A DNA stretch of 64,000 bases from Mariniradius saccharolyticus AK6 (GTDB taxonomy: Bacteria; Bacteroidota; Bacteroidia; Cytophagales; Cyclobacteriaceae). The DNA lies in the NCBI RefSeq assembly GCF_000330725.2, contig NZ_AMZY02000007.1, positions 1 through 64,000 of the forward strand. Direction: 5' to 3'. The translations under genes were made by a program, and so were the position numbers. The notes beneath the pieces are model-generated. The model saw only the letters and a program-made list of their open reading frames with translations, did no database searches and had not been told where the DNA came from. Of this stretch, positions 16,472 to 24,351 are shown in pieces. Every line of letters starts with the position of its first letter. Position 1 is the stretch's first letter.

Positions 16472-18268
16472 TTATTCCCCGGATTTAAAGGCTTGAAGAA
16501 ACTCCGCATCCTCGCGATACTTTTTGAAGTTGACGTCAAGCAATGCATGTTGTCTCAAGGATTCACTTCGCTGCACGGCTTTTTCCAAGTTTTCAAATAG
16601 GGCACTTCGGTCATTATTTGCTGCTGCTACCAAGGCCAAACCATAGAAGCCCAAGCCGGAATCCCTATTGGCCTGTACCGCATTTTCGAAATTCTCCACC
16701 GCCAATCTGTACTCCTGGGTCATGAAATGTGCAATGCCTTTGTTGAAGTAGGTTTCCTCACTTTCTACAGCCCGATTGAGTCGAATGGTGGCCAAGCGAT
16801 AGTCCCCGTTAAGGATGTCAAGTGCGCCCCGGAGTCCCTCATTGTACATCAAGAAGGAATTGGTCTCGTCCTTTTCCAAAGCCGACGCTTCGGATATGGC
16901 GATATAAGCCTCAAAGATGTCTTGTCGCAATAAGTACGCCCTACCGATATTGTGAAGTGTGATGGAGTTTGGTCGAATCCTATTGGCCTGACGGAGGCTG
17001 TTGAGTGCGGACGTGATGTATTCATTTCGTTTTTTGGTATCCAATTCCCTTTGCGCAAGGTTGAGATACACCACGCCGAGGTTGTTGTAGGCGTAATCAG
17101 AGGGATGCAGTTCCGTCAATTTTTTGAATATCGCTTCTTTTTCATCCAGTTTCTGCGCCTTTTGTCCCGCTTCGATCAAAGAACCCTCGGTCACTTCCCA
17201 TGAAACGGCACGGTCGTTGAGCTTTGCGTAAGCGCCCGCGGCTACCTTTTCGCCTTTCCCCAAGGACGGTTCCAAAATGAAAGTCACCTTTGCAGTACGC
17301 AGGTTAGGGAACAATTCCCGAGCAATTTTTTGATAATAGGGCGTTCGTTGCAATGCTTTCAATTGGTTTGCATAGGAATCCTGATTGACCAAAATGCCAT
17401 AAATATCTTCCCTTTCCTTCTCGTCAAATCCCTCGTAATCTGCCAAAAGCTGCCTCAAGTCAAACCAATCCCGATAACGGTAGCTCGTTTCGAAGGGTAA
17501 ATTCCGCAGCGATCGGTTGTTCTTCAACCTTTCAGATATAAAATCCGCCCGCTTCTTCGCGAGTCCATTGATATCATCCTTCGCCTCCGGGGATTGCAGG
17601 CCGGTGACGAAGACTTTGGCGATTCTCTTACCGGGCTCTACCTGAAGGATATAATCGCGCATTTGCAGCGGAATTGGATTGTCTGCTTTCTGCGCCGAAC
17701 CCTGATCAAATCGGATATAAAAAACCCGCTCTTCGGAGCCCGAGCCTTCGAAAAAGTCCCTTTCCATATATTTACCGATAAATGGGATTGGTTCATCGGT
17801 GAAAACCTGTCCGTAGCGCACCAATCTTGGCGTTGTCTCCAAACCAATTGCGAGCAGCTTGGACGGTGCCTGTACCAAAGCCTGTTTCTTTTCGACCACT
17901 CCTTTGATAATCAGTTCTCCATTTTCCATACCCGGAAAAAAAGGAACTACGTATGTCCGGTCCACTTTAGCGGCAGTGACGACCTTTTCATATGCCCCAT
18001 CAAACGGCACAATCTCTTCAAAACGGAGTGCACCCTCACCATATACATATTCCGGATAAAGACTGATCTTGGTATCCTTGGAGAGGTATTCGAGCGGAAT
18101 AGCGCCTTGAATAGAAAATCTTATTGAATCCCGATGCAATTCCAAAATCTCCGGCTTGGCAGAAATACCATCCATCAATTTCTCAAATTGGTAGACCTTG
18201 GGACTGCAAGCGGCCGCGAGCAGTACTGCCAAAGCTATTGTTAAAATATTTGCGGATTTTTTAAACAT
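16472..18268 (-). CDS. TPR-repeat lipoprotein
   Basis: A 598-residue lipoprotein. The ATG at 18268 begins MFKKSANILTIALAVLLAAAC, a clear lipoprotein signal; the longer frame to 18328 would add 20 poorly fitting residues. Residues 30-370 form an unrecognised beta-rich region containing an OmpA-like stretch (ISERLKNNRSLRNLPFETSYRYRDW), preceded by RIAKVFVTGLQSPEAKDDINGLAKKRADFI, reminiscent of OmpA-type peptidoglycan-binding repeats. Residues about 390-598 are tetratricopeptide repeats (YAYNNLGVVYLNLAQRELD, ITLHNIGRAYLLRQD, YFNKGIAHFMTQEYRLAVE). Such proteins scaffold envelope complexes. Divergent from the PspC-like gene. Function unknown. Confidence 0.85.
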   Translation of the reverse strand: MFKKSANILTIALAVLLAAACSPKVYQFEKLMDGISAKPEILELHRDSIRFSIQGAIPLEYLSKDTKISLYPEYVYGEGALRFEEIVPFDGAYEKVVTAAKVDRTYVVPFFPGMENGELIIKGVVEKKQALVQAPSKLLAIGLETTPRLVRYGQVFTDEPIPFIGKYMERDFFEGSGSEERVFYIRFDQGSAQKADNPIPLQMRDYILQVEPGKRIAKVFVTGLQSPEAKDDINGLAKKRADFISERLKNNRSLRNLPFETSYRYRDWFDLRQLLADYEGFDEKEREDIYGILVNQDSYANQLKALQRTPYYQKIARELFPNLRTAKVTFILEPSLGKGEKVAAGAYAKLNDRAVSWEVTEGSLIEAGQKAQKLDEKEAIFKKLTELHPSDYAYNNLGVVYLNLAQRELDTKKRNEYITSALNSLRQANRIRPNSITLHNIGRAYLLRQDIFEAYIAISEASALEKDETNSFLMYNEGLRGALDILNGDYRLATIRLNRAVESEETYFNKGIAHFMTQEYRLAVENFENAVQANRDSGLGFYGLALVAAANNDRSALFENLEKAVQRSESLRQHALLDVNFKKYREDAEFLQAFKSGE

Positions 18269-18307
18269 TTGGAAATCAATCAGATTATTAAAATAATTAT
18301 TTACTTT

Positions 18308-18315
18308 TACTTTTG
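18308..18315 (+). promoter_or_regulatory. Bacteroidota -7 promoter box
   Basis: TACTTTTG fits the Bacteroidota -7 consensus TAnnTTTG exactly and lies 20 bases before the start of the PspC-like gene. No good -33 TTTG was found at the expected distance; the upstream sequence is AT-rich. Confidence 0.5.
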
Positions 18316-18334
18316 CACCCTCAACCAACTATTT

Positions 18335-18553
18335 ATGAACGAGCTAAAACTTTTCTTCCAAGAGCATGCGTTCGGAGTTTGTTCCAAATTAGGGGAGAAA
18401 CTGCGATTCCCAATAGATAGTATCCGCCTTTTCTTTATCTATTCCTCCTTTATCACCTTGGGCTCTCCGGTTATCATCTATGTAAGCTTGGCCATGATGA
18501 TGAAGATCAGGAAGTATTTCAGAAGAATGAACAATCCCATTCTTTTCGATTAA
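18335..18553 (+). CDS. PspC-domain-like small membrane protein
   Basis: A 72-residue protein. GVCSKLGEKLRFPIDSIRLFFIYSSFITLGSPVIIYVSLAMMM matches the pattern of PspC domains (GVCxGLaexfgidxxxvRllfv followed by a hydrophobic helix), which in other bacteria take part in the phage-shock or membrane-stress response. Start at 18335 chosen because upstream in-frame codons run into the promoter and the family begins close to this point. The gene ends inside the 3' end of the convergent glycosyltransferase gene, overlapping by 4 bases. Whether it has a stress role here is inference. Confidence 0.75.
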   Translation: MNELKLFFQEHAFGVCSKLGEKLRFPIDSIRLFFIYSSFITLGSPVIIYVSLAMMMKIRKYFRRMNNPILFD

Positions 18554-19548
18554 ATATCGCCGTACTTTTTTTTACCCCTTATATAATAATCGAATAAAAT
18601 CGAAATCTTTCCGGCTACGCTGATCGGTTGGTTCTTTGCCAGTTCCATACCTTGTCGGGCAGGCCTGGAGAACAGGAATGCGAAATGTGCTTTTACAACA
18701 GCCAACGCATCTGCAATACTCCCCCTAACCAGAAAAACCAAAGCTGCCAACGCATCCAAGGCAACCCTACATATATATATTGGAATAAATTTCCCTAAGG
18801 GTAGGTTTTTGCCCAACATCCAAAGATTGTTTCTGAAATTCAGGAATGTCTTTCTTGGGCTAGTCCTCGACAATGTCGCACCTCCTACATGCACAACGGA
18901 CACCGCACCGATATACACACAAATATACCCGGCACGTCTAAACCTCCAACAAATATCTATTTCTTCCATATGGGCAAAAAACCGCTCATCGAATCCTCCA
19001 AGCGAATGATACAAATCGGCGCGCACCGCCATGCAGGCGCCTGATGTCCAATCGACCAAAACCGAATCATCATATTGGCCCAAGTCCTTTTCTATATCCT
19101 GAAATATCCTGCCCCTACAATAAGGATATCCCAAGCTGTCCACAAATCCCCCACCTGCCCCAGCATAATCAAAATGGCTAGGATCCTGAAAAGAAAGGAT
19201 CTTGGGTTGGACAGAAGCGATTTTGGGGTTGGACTCCAATACCTGTACCATGGGCTCATCCCAGTTTGGACCGACTTCCACATCGGAATTTAGCAGGATG
19301 TAATAGTTGAACTCTCCTTCCAACTCGGCCAAGCCCCTATTATACCCGCCGGTAAATCCAAAATTCTGTGAAAAAAAAACAAGACGGACATTGGGATGAA
19401 TTGCTTGCAAATAGTCAACGGAACCATCCGTACTGCCATTGTCAATAACAACGACGGGAAATTTTGAATAGGCGCAGACTCCGGGAAGAAACTGCCGCAA
19501 CATCTTTTCCCCATTGAAATTCAATATGACGATGGCTGCCTGCTGCAT
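18550..19548 (-). CDS. Family 2 glycosyltransferase, rhamnosyltransferase-like
   Basis: A 332-residue GT-A glycosyltransferase. The N-terminus AAIVILNFNGEKMLRQFLP and VVVIDNGSTDGSVDYL is the nucleotide-sugar fold; LLNSDVEVGPNWDEPM carries the DXD-like metal site (residues about 92-94), and GGFDERFFAHMEEIDICWRFRRAGY is the acceptor-side signature of WbbL-like enzymes. A hydrophobic stretch near 265-285 may anchor it to the membrane. It probably adds a sugar to a surface glycan. The ATG at 19548 shares its first base with the YbaB stop (TGATG), so the two are coupled; the track-like longer start is only a TTG. Confidence 0.92.
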   Translation of the reverse strand: MQQAAIVILNFNGEKMLRQFLPGVCAYSKFPVVVIDNGSTDGSVDYLQAIHPNVRLVFFSQNFGFTGGYNRGLAELEGEFNYYILLNSDVEVGPNWDEPMVQVLESNPKIASVQPKILSFQDPSHFDYAGAGGGFVDSLGYPYCRGRIFQDIEKDLGQYDDSVLVDWTSGACMAVRADLYHSLGGFDERFFAHMEEIDICWRFRRAGYICVYIGAVSVVHVGGATLSRTSPRKTFLNFRNNLWMLGKNLPLGKFIPIYICRVALDALAALVFLVRGSIADALAVVKAHFAFLFSRPARQGMELAKNQPISVAGKISILFDYYIRGKKKYGDI

Positions 19549-19880
19549 CAAAAAATATTTCCGAAATCCATACCGGGAATATTGGGTATCATGCCATCTG
19601 TAGCGGATTTCATTTCTTGTTTGATTTTCTCTTCGATTGCTGCCATTGCGATATTGGTCGCGGCCACGATCAGATCGCTGATGAGACCTTTGTCTGGGGA
19701 CTGCAGCAGCGCATCGTCCATTTCGATTTTGAGGACCTTTCTGTTGCCGTTGACAATTACTTTGACCATTCCCGCACCGGATTCGCCTTCGGCCTGGAGA
19801 TGCACCAACTTGGCCTGGGCATCTTTGATTTTAGCCTGGGCCTCCTTGACCTTGTTCATGATACTCATAAAATCAAACAT
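19548..19880 (-). CDS. ybaB: YbaB/EbfC-family nucleoid-associated protein
   Basis: A 110-residue DNA-binding protein of the YbaB/EbfC family, which forms dimers that coat DNA. Visible hallmarks are the N-terminal helix MNKVKEAQAKIKDAQAKL, the strand GAGMVKVIVNGNRKVLKIEMDDAL and the helix DLIVAATNIAMAAIEEKIKQEM. Length and order match the family. In many bacteria it sits next to dnaX/recR; here it is coupled to a glycosyltransferase instead. Confidence 0.93.
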   Translation of the reverse strand: MFDFMSIMNKVKEAQAKIKDAQAKLVHLQAEGESGAGMVKVIVNGNRKVLKIEMDDALLQSPDKGLISDLIVAATNIAMAAIEEKIKQEMKSATDGMIPNIPGMDFGNIF

Positions 19881-20070
19881 ATACTTCGGATTTGATCAAC
19901 CGCAAATATAGAAGTTTTGGGTTGAGAACGTCATGACGCAATACGGACAGCCTATCCAAATTAAATTTTGCTTATACAAGATATTCAAAAGTTAAATTAA
20001 TACTTTGAAACACAAGGACATATAATCAAGTATAGTCCGTAAATTAGAGCTACAAAAATTTGGTCATGGT

Positions 20071-20352
20071 ATGAAGACTATCGAGAAAATTGAAAAGGAA
20101 AACATCAGCAATTTGAAGTTTTCCAAAAAAGAGGTGCTGCAGGATGAGATGGCGCGGAGAAAAAGGGCTTTTGACCTGATGCGGGCACAGGCCTTGGGCA
20201 ATCTACTGCGCAGCAAAGTGACGATCACGTTTGAAGATGCTACCGAGAAAATCTACCAAGTATCCACCACCGTTTGGGCGACAGGGTCTGAGTTTGTCGC
20301 CCTCAAGTGCAATACCTACATTCCCGTGAATTCTATCTTGGAAGTTGATTAA
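20071..20352 (+). CDS. Small conserved-looking protein of unknown function
   Basis: A 93-residue protein I cannot assign. The first half is helical and highly charged (KIEKENISNLKFSKKEVLQDEMARRKRAFDLM), the second half beta-rich (KVTITFEDATEKIYQVSTTVWATGSEFVALKCNTYIPVNSILEVD), suggesting a small barrel or Sm-like fold. No signal peptide or membrane segment is present, so it is cytoplasmic. It is convergent with hisS across a terminator. Coding character is good, with a proper start and stop and no overlapping rival. Confidence 0.75.
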   Translation: MKTIEKIEKENISNLKFSKKEVLQDEMARRKRAFDLMRAQALGNLLRSKVTITFEDATEKIYQVSTTVWATGSEFVALKCNTYIPVNSILEVD

Positions 20353-20387
20353 AAAAAAAACAGCCCGGAATCGACTTGTCCGGGCTG
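20351..20387 (-). terminator. Terminator of hisS
   Basis: Stem CAGCCCGGA / TCCGGGCTG (20361-20369 and 20379-20387), 9 perfect pairs and a 9-base loop. On the minus strand it is followed by ten Ts (complement of 20351-20360). It stops hisS and probably also helps end the convergent small gene. Confidence 0.88.
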
Positions 20388-20393
20388 CTTCAT

Positions 20394-21761
20394 TTACTTA
20401 ATTTTTGCGATTGCTTCGGCGAGTTCCAAAGTCTCCTGTGAGCCCGATTTCAAGTCCTTCAGGCTTACCTTCTTCTGGTTGATTTCGTCGTCTCCCAGAA
20501 TCATGGCAAAAGCTATCTGCTTTTTGTTTGCGTAATCCAATTGCTTTTTGACCTTCCCCGTGTCGGGATATAATTCTGCGGAAATTCCTGCCTTTCTCAA
20601 TTCTCCCAACAAGGACAAACCATATTCAAATCCTTTTTGGTCAAAATGGCAAAGCAAAACCTGTGTCCCATCCAATGAATCCGAGGGGAACAAACCCAAC
20701 TCCTCCATGACATCATAAATACGGTCTACGCCAAAGGAAAAACCAACGCCCGGTACGCCGGGCAAACCAAACACACCGGTCAAGTTGTCGTACCTTCCTC
20801 CTCCACTCACGGACCCGATCGAGACCCCGTGAACTTTCACTTCGAAAATAGCGCCCGTGTAATAAGTCAGCCCTCTCGCCAAAACCACATCAAAATCCAC
20901 ATGGGCTTCATTTTCGCCATAATTTTGCAGCAAAGAAAAGACTTCCTCCAACTCAGCAATCCCCTTCAGTCCGATTTCGGACTTTGTGAGGAAGGTCTTC
21001 AAAAATTCAATTTTTTCTCTATTCCCTGGCTTGAGATTGATGATTGGAGCGAGTTGGGTTATCGCTTGGGAATTGAAATGCCTTTGTGCCAATTCCTCCT
21101 GTACCTTTTCCCAGCCAATTTTGTCGAGTTTATCAATGGCGACACAGAGTTCGGATTCACGCCCTGCTTCCCCGATGACCTCTGATATCCCGGTAAGTAT
21201 TTTTCTATTGTTTACCTTGATGCTGTAATCATTGATGCCCAGTTGGCCAAAGACACGCTTGATCATCCCAATTATTTCCACTTCACAAAGCAGGCTATCA
21301 GTCCCGACCACATCGGCATCGCACTGGTAAAATTCACGGTACCTGCCTTTCTGTGGGCGATCTGCACGCCATACCGGCTGAATCTGGAAACGCTTGAAAG
21401 GAAAGGAGATGTCATTCCTATTCATCACCACGTATCGCGCAAAGGGTACGGTGAGGTCATAGCGGAGGCCTTTCTCCGAGACTTTCGGTAAGACCTTCCC
21501 AGCACCCATGTCCAAATCCTCTTTGGCCACATCTTTCAGGAAATCACCACTATTCAAAATCTTGAAAAGCAACTGATCCCCTTCGTCGCCATATTTCCCA
21601 GTCAGCGTGCTGAGGTTTTCCATTGCCGGAGTCTCCAGTTGCTGAAATCCAAACAAACGGAAAGTGTCCTTGATGGTGTCCAAAATGAAATTTCTACGGG
21701 CCATCTGCAAAGGACCAAAATCACGCGTTCCCTTGGGCAAACTGGGTTTTTGTACTGACAT
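20394..21761 (-). CDS. hisS: Histidyl-tRNA synthetase
   Basis: A 455-residue class II aminoacyl-tRNA synthetase that charges tRNA-His with histidine using ATP. Motif 1 lies near the start (PKGTRDFGPLQMARRNFILDTI), motif 2 near residues 110-145 (FKRFQIQPVWRADRPQKGRYREFYQCDAD), and the histidine-specific signature LARGLTYYTGAIFEV near 292-306. The C-terminal anticodon-binding domain follows (QVLLCHFDQKGFEYGLSLLGELRKAGI). Length and domain order match the family. Its gene is flanked by a terminator on one side and the divergent small basic protein gene on the other. Confidence 0.98.
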   Translation of the reverse strand: MSVQKPSLPKGTRDFGPLQMARRNFILDTIKDTFRLFGFQQLETPAMENLSTLTGKYGDEGDQLLFKILNSGDFLKDVAKEDLDMGAGKVLPKVSEKGLRYDLTVPFARYVVMNRNDISFPFKRFQIQPVWRADRPQKGRYREFYQCDADVVGTDSLLCEVEIIGMIKRVFGQLGINDYSIKVNNRKILTGISEVIGEAGRESELCVAIDKLDKIGWEKVQEELAQRHFNSQAITQLAPIINLKPGNREKIEFLKTFLTKSEIGLKGIAELEEVFSLLQNYGENEAHVDFDVVLARGLTYYTGAIFEVKVHGVSIGSVSGGGRYDNLTGVFGLPGVPGVGFSFGVDRIYDVMEELGLFPSDSLDGTQVLLCHFDQKGFEYGLSLLGELRKAGISAELYPDTGKVKKQLDYANKKQIAFAMILGDDEINQKKVSLKDLKSGSQETLELAEAIAKIK

Positions 21762-21809
21762 CTTTGATTTTAATTTTGGCCAAAGGTAAGTAAAATCAAA
21801 TTTTTATTT

Positions 21810-21817
21810 TACTTTTG
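21810..21817 (+). promoter_or_regulatory. Bacteroidota -7 promoter box
   Basis: TACTTTTG, a full match to TAnnTTTG, 34 bases before the start of the 47-residue basic protein. The only TTTG upstream is too far away (21775-21778) to be a good -33 box. Confidence 0.5.
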
Positions 21818-21851
21818 CGCTTCATTTGGAATCACATAAACGGACAATACG

Positions 21852-21995
21852 ATGGCTGTTACTGCTTTAAAAAGGAAATTGAAAAGAAAAAGACAGGCTC
21901 AAAAAGCCAGAGTCGTGAAAATCAAACAATTGACTGCCAGACCGGTAATCAAAAACGTTGATGTTGAGGCATTGAAACAAAGCTTTGAAAAGTAA
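21852..21995 (+). CDS. 47-residue highly basic protein
   Basis: A very small protein with an Arg/Lys-rich first half (ALKRKLKRKRQAQKARVVKIK) and a short acidic-tipped tail (VIKNVDVEALKQSFEK). It has a proper ATG, a -7 promoter box upstream and a strong terminator directly downstream, so it is a single-gene transcription unit. Its charge suggests nucleic acid or ribosome binding, but this is only inference. I think similar small proteins occur in other Bacteroidota, though I cannot name a family. Confidence 0.85.
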   Translation: MAVTALKRKLKRKRQAQKARVVKIKQLTARPVIKNVDVEALKQSFEK

Positions 21996-22021
21996 TTTCA
22001 GCCTTTTGCAAGAAACTTGAG

Positions 22022-22051
22022 GGCAAGCCGAAAAGCTTGCCTTTATTTTTT
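22022..22051 (+). terminator. Terminator of the small basic protein gene
   Basis: Stem GGCAAGC / GCTTGCC (22022-22028, 22035-22041) with loop CGAAAA, followed by TTTATTTTTTT. The T run overlaps the 3' end of the convergent phosphodiesterase gene. Confidence 0.85.
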
Positions 22052-22555
22052 TAATAGCGCTCCCCTTTTTCCCAATTCAATGGCACGGAGATTCCTGACC
22101 TTGCCGGAATCAATCTCAAATACCAACATTGTCTTCACATGGTGGAATCCTTGGTTGCCGACCGCACCTGGATTCATAAACAAGCATTTGAGCTTTTCAT
22201 CGTATTGGACCTGACATATATGCGAATGCCCACAAACAAAAAGTTTTGCCCCAGATTGGAAGATGATCTCTTTGACTCCCTTGGCATACCTCCCCGGCTT
22301 GCCACCGATATGGAGCATCAGTACTTTGAGCCCTTCAACTTCAAAAGACAGTGTTTCTGGGAACAAAGCCCTAGCCTCCGCATCATCGATATTTCCAGTT
22401 ACGATCCGTCTAAGTTTGCCTTGCGGTAAAATATTGAGTACGCCCAATTCACCAATATCACCGGCATGCCAAATCTCATCCGCATCCTGCAAATAGGGCA
22501 GCGCTTTGTGATCAATGTAACCGTGGGAATCGGAAATAAGGGCGATTTTTACCAT
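22043..22555 (-). CDS. YfcE/MJ0936-family metallophosphoesterase
   Basis: A 170-residue calcineurin-like phosphoesterase of the YfcE/MJ0936 type. The dinuclear metal ligands are in the usual motifs: ISDSHG (D9, H11), AGDIGE (D33), TGNIDD (N near 55), and the His motifs LHIGGKPG and CGHSHICQV; the family ends with FMNPGAVG, also present. Members act as small-molecule phosphodiesterases in the cytoplasm; the natural substrate is usually unknown. The gene is divergent from the rhodanese gene and convergent with the basic protein gene. Confidence 0.93.
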   Translation of the reverse strand: MVKIALISDSHGYIDHKALPYLQDADEIWHAGDIGELGVLNILPQGKLRRIVTGNIDDAEARALFPETLSFEVEGLKVLMLHIGGKPGRYAKGVKEIIFQSGAKLFVCGHSHICQVQYDEKLKCLFMNPGAVGNQGFHHVKTMLVFEIDSGKVRNLRAIELGKRGALLKK

Positions 22556-22628
22556 CGTGCGGTTCGATTGAGGTATATTTATTGTTCCAAAAATACCAGC
22601 ACAATATTAACCCAAAACCAATTGTATC

Positions 22629-23039
22629 ATGAAAACAATGAAAATTTACCTCGGCTTGATTTTCAGTTTAATTTTAATCACTTGGTCGGCCCAAGCCATC
22701 GCCCAGGAAGGTGCACCGAAACTTTCGCCGAAGGAGTTCAACGAAATGGGCCATAAGGGCAAGAAAAGCGTGATTCTGGATATCCGAACTCCCGAAGAAA
22801 TCGCCGAAGGATATATCGAAGATGCGATTTTTGTGAATTGGACAGGCGGAAATTTCGAAGAGGAAGTTTCCAAACTGAACAAAAAGAAAACATACTATGT
22901 ATACTGCCGATCCGCCAGAAGGACAATACCAGCTACGGAGAAGATGAAGGAACTGGGTTTCAAAAAAGTCTATATGCTTGATGGCGGCATCAATAATTGG
23001 ATCGAAGCCGGTATGCCTGTCGTAAAGCCTGAAAAATAG
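22629..23039 (+). CDS. Exported rhodanese-domain protein
   Basis: A 136-residue single-domain rhodanese with signal peptide (about 1-25, ending AIAQ), so periplasmic. The active-site loop is CRSARR with the catalytic Cys at 93, a slight variant of the CRSGxR loop of sulfurtransferases. Upstream motifs VILDIRTPEEIAEGYIEDAIFVNW and the terminal block VYMLDGGINNWIEAGMPV are canonical. Such proteins move sulfane sulfur or bind anions outside the cytoplasm. It stands alone, just before the pyruvate dehydrogenase gene. Confidence 0.93.
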   Translation: MKTMKIYLGLIFSLILITWSAQAIAQEGAPKLSPKEFNEMGHKGKKSVILDIRTPEEIAEGYIEDAIFVNWTGGNFEEEVSKLNKKKTYYVYCRSARRTIPATEKMKELGFKKVYMLDGGINNWIEAGMPVVKPEK

Positions 23040-23159
23040 CCCATTTATCCATAAGAATGGGTGAAATGTAGCTTCATCAAATATCGGCAGCGCATGCCGA
23101 AGGCTGTTTTGTATTTGAGGGATTCCTTTCTATTTTTACGGCCTTAAATACTGTTTGAG

Positions 23160-24140
23160 ATGAGAGTAATTCAATTTAGAGAAGCACTGAGAGAAGCCAT
23201 GTCCGAAGAAATGCGACGTGATCCAAACATCTTTTTGATGGGCGAAGAAGTGGCGGAATACAACGGTGCCTATAAAGTTTCCCAAGGAATGCTTGACGAG
23301 TTCGGCCCGGATCGTGTCATCGATACGCCGATTGCGGAGCTTGGATTTGCCGGTCTTGGCGTCGGTGCCGCGATGAATGGCCTGAGACCGATCATCGAAT
23401 TCATGACTTTCAACTTCTCCTTGGTAGCAATCGACCAAATCATCAATTCCGCGGCCAAAATGCTCGCCATGTCGGGAGGTGCCTACAGCGTGCCGATCGT
23501 TTTCAGAGGTCCGACAGGTAATGCTGGCCAATTGGGTGCCACACACTCTTCCAATTTTGAAAACTGGTTTGCAAATACGCCCGGCCTCAAAGTAGTCGTC
23601 CCTTCGAATCCCTATGATGCGAAAGGCTTGATGAAAGCTTCCATCCGCGATAATGATCCCGTGATCTTCATGGAGTCCGAATTGATGTACAGCGACAAAG
23701 GCGAAGTTCCGGAAGGTGAATATCTGCTTCCAATCGGTGTCGCGGATATCAAGAGAAAAGGAAAGGATGTGACCATTGTTTCCTTTGGCAAGATGATGAA
23801 AGTGGCTTTGGAAGCTGCCGAAGAACTTGCAAAGGAAGGGATCGAAGCAGAAGTGATCGACTTGCGTACTGTTAGACCGATCGATTACAAGGCTGTGGTT
23901 GACTCCGTGAAAAAAACAAACAGGTGCGTGGTGGTTGAAGAAGCCAATCCTTTGGCGGCCATCTCCTCCGAAATCGCATACCATCTTCAAAGAAATGCAT
24001 TTGACTATCTGGACGCCCCGGTCATCAGGGTCAACTCCATGGATGTGCCGTTGAGCTATGCGCCTACCTACATCGAGGCTACTATTCCAAATGTGAAAAG
24101 AACCTTGGATGCCGTAAATCAGGTGATGTATAGGAAGTAA
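23160..24140 (+). CDS. pdhB: Pyruvate dehydrogenase E1 component, beta subunit
   Basis: A 326-residue transketolase-like E1 beta subunit that with the alpha subunit and thiamine diphosphate decarboxylates pyruvate. N-terminal REALREAMSEEMRRDPNIFLMGEEVAEYNGAYKVSQGMLDEFG, EFMTFNFSLVAIDQIINSAAKM, and the C-terminal domain GKDVTIVSFGKMMKVALEAAEEL are diagnostic. It belongs to the pyruvate rather than the branched-chain group by overall pattern, but the E1 alpha gene is not beside it, so assignment to pyruvate is inferred. It is single in its transcription unit and is followed by a purine-rich repeat and a terminator. Confidence 0.92.
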   Translation: MRVIQFREALREAMSEEMRRDPNIFLMGEEVAEYNGAYKVSQGMLDEFGPDRVIDTPIAELGFAGLGVGAAMNGLRPIIEFMTFNFSLVAIDQIINSAAKMLAMSGGAYSVPIVFRGPTGNAGQLGATHSSNFENWFANTPGLKVVVPSNPYDAKGLMKASIRDNDPVIFMESELMYSDKGEVPEGEYLLPIGVADIKRKGKDVTIVSFGKMMKVALEAAEELAKEGIEAEVIDLRTVRPIDYKAVVDSVKKTNRCVVVEEANPLAAISSEIAYHLQRNAFDYLDAPVIRVNSMDVPLSYAPTYIEATIPNVKRTLDAVNQVMYRK

Positions 24141-24240
24141 AAAGTAAGAAGTGCGAAGTTAGAGGTACGAAGTTAGAAGAAGATTCAGAGACAAGAGACA
24201 AGAAATAAGAACCGAGAAACGTGAAGCGAGACAAAAAAGA
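24139..24240. repeat. Purine-rich tandem repeat tract
   Basis: About 100 bases that are nearly all A and G on the plus strand. It contains two copies of a 14-base unit GTRCGAAGTTAGAR (24151-24164, 24165-24178) and two copies of GAGACAA (24188-24201), with further degenerate copies. It lies just behind the pdhB stop codon. Confidence 0.7.
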
Positions 24241-24287
24241 ATGAATTTGGAAGTGAATGTTTGACCTTGGTTTTTTCCTTAGAAAAT

Positions 24288-24323
24288 AAAAAAGCCCGCC
24301 TGGAATTCCAGAGCGGGTTTTTT
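24288..24323. terminator. Bidirectional terminator between pdhB and a TonB receptor gene
   Basis: CCCGC and GCGGG pair around the self-complementary CTGGAATTCCAG, giving a stem of about nine pairs with one bulged A. It is flanked by A-rich sequence on the left and TTTTTT on the right, so it can work for both convergent genes. Confidence 0.85.
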
Positions 24324-24351
24324 CATAATAAACTCAATCTATATTTAAACC

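Noticed and set aside
23136-23990. Minus-strand frame of 284 codons
   Set aside because: Antisense to pdhB, which is a clear conserved gene; His/Phe-rich composition is typical of a shadow.
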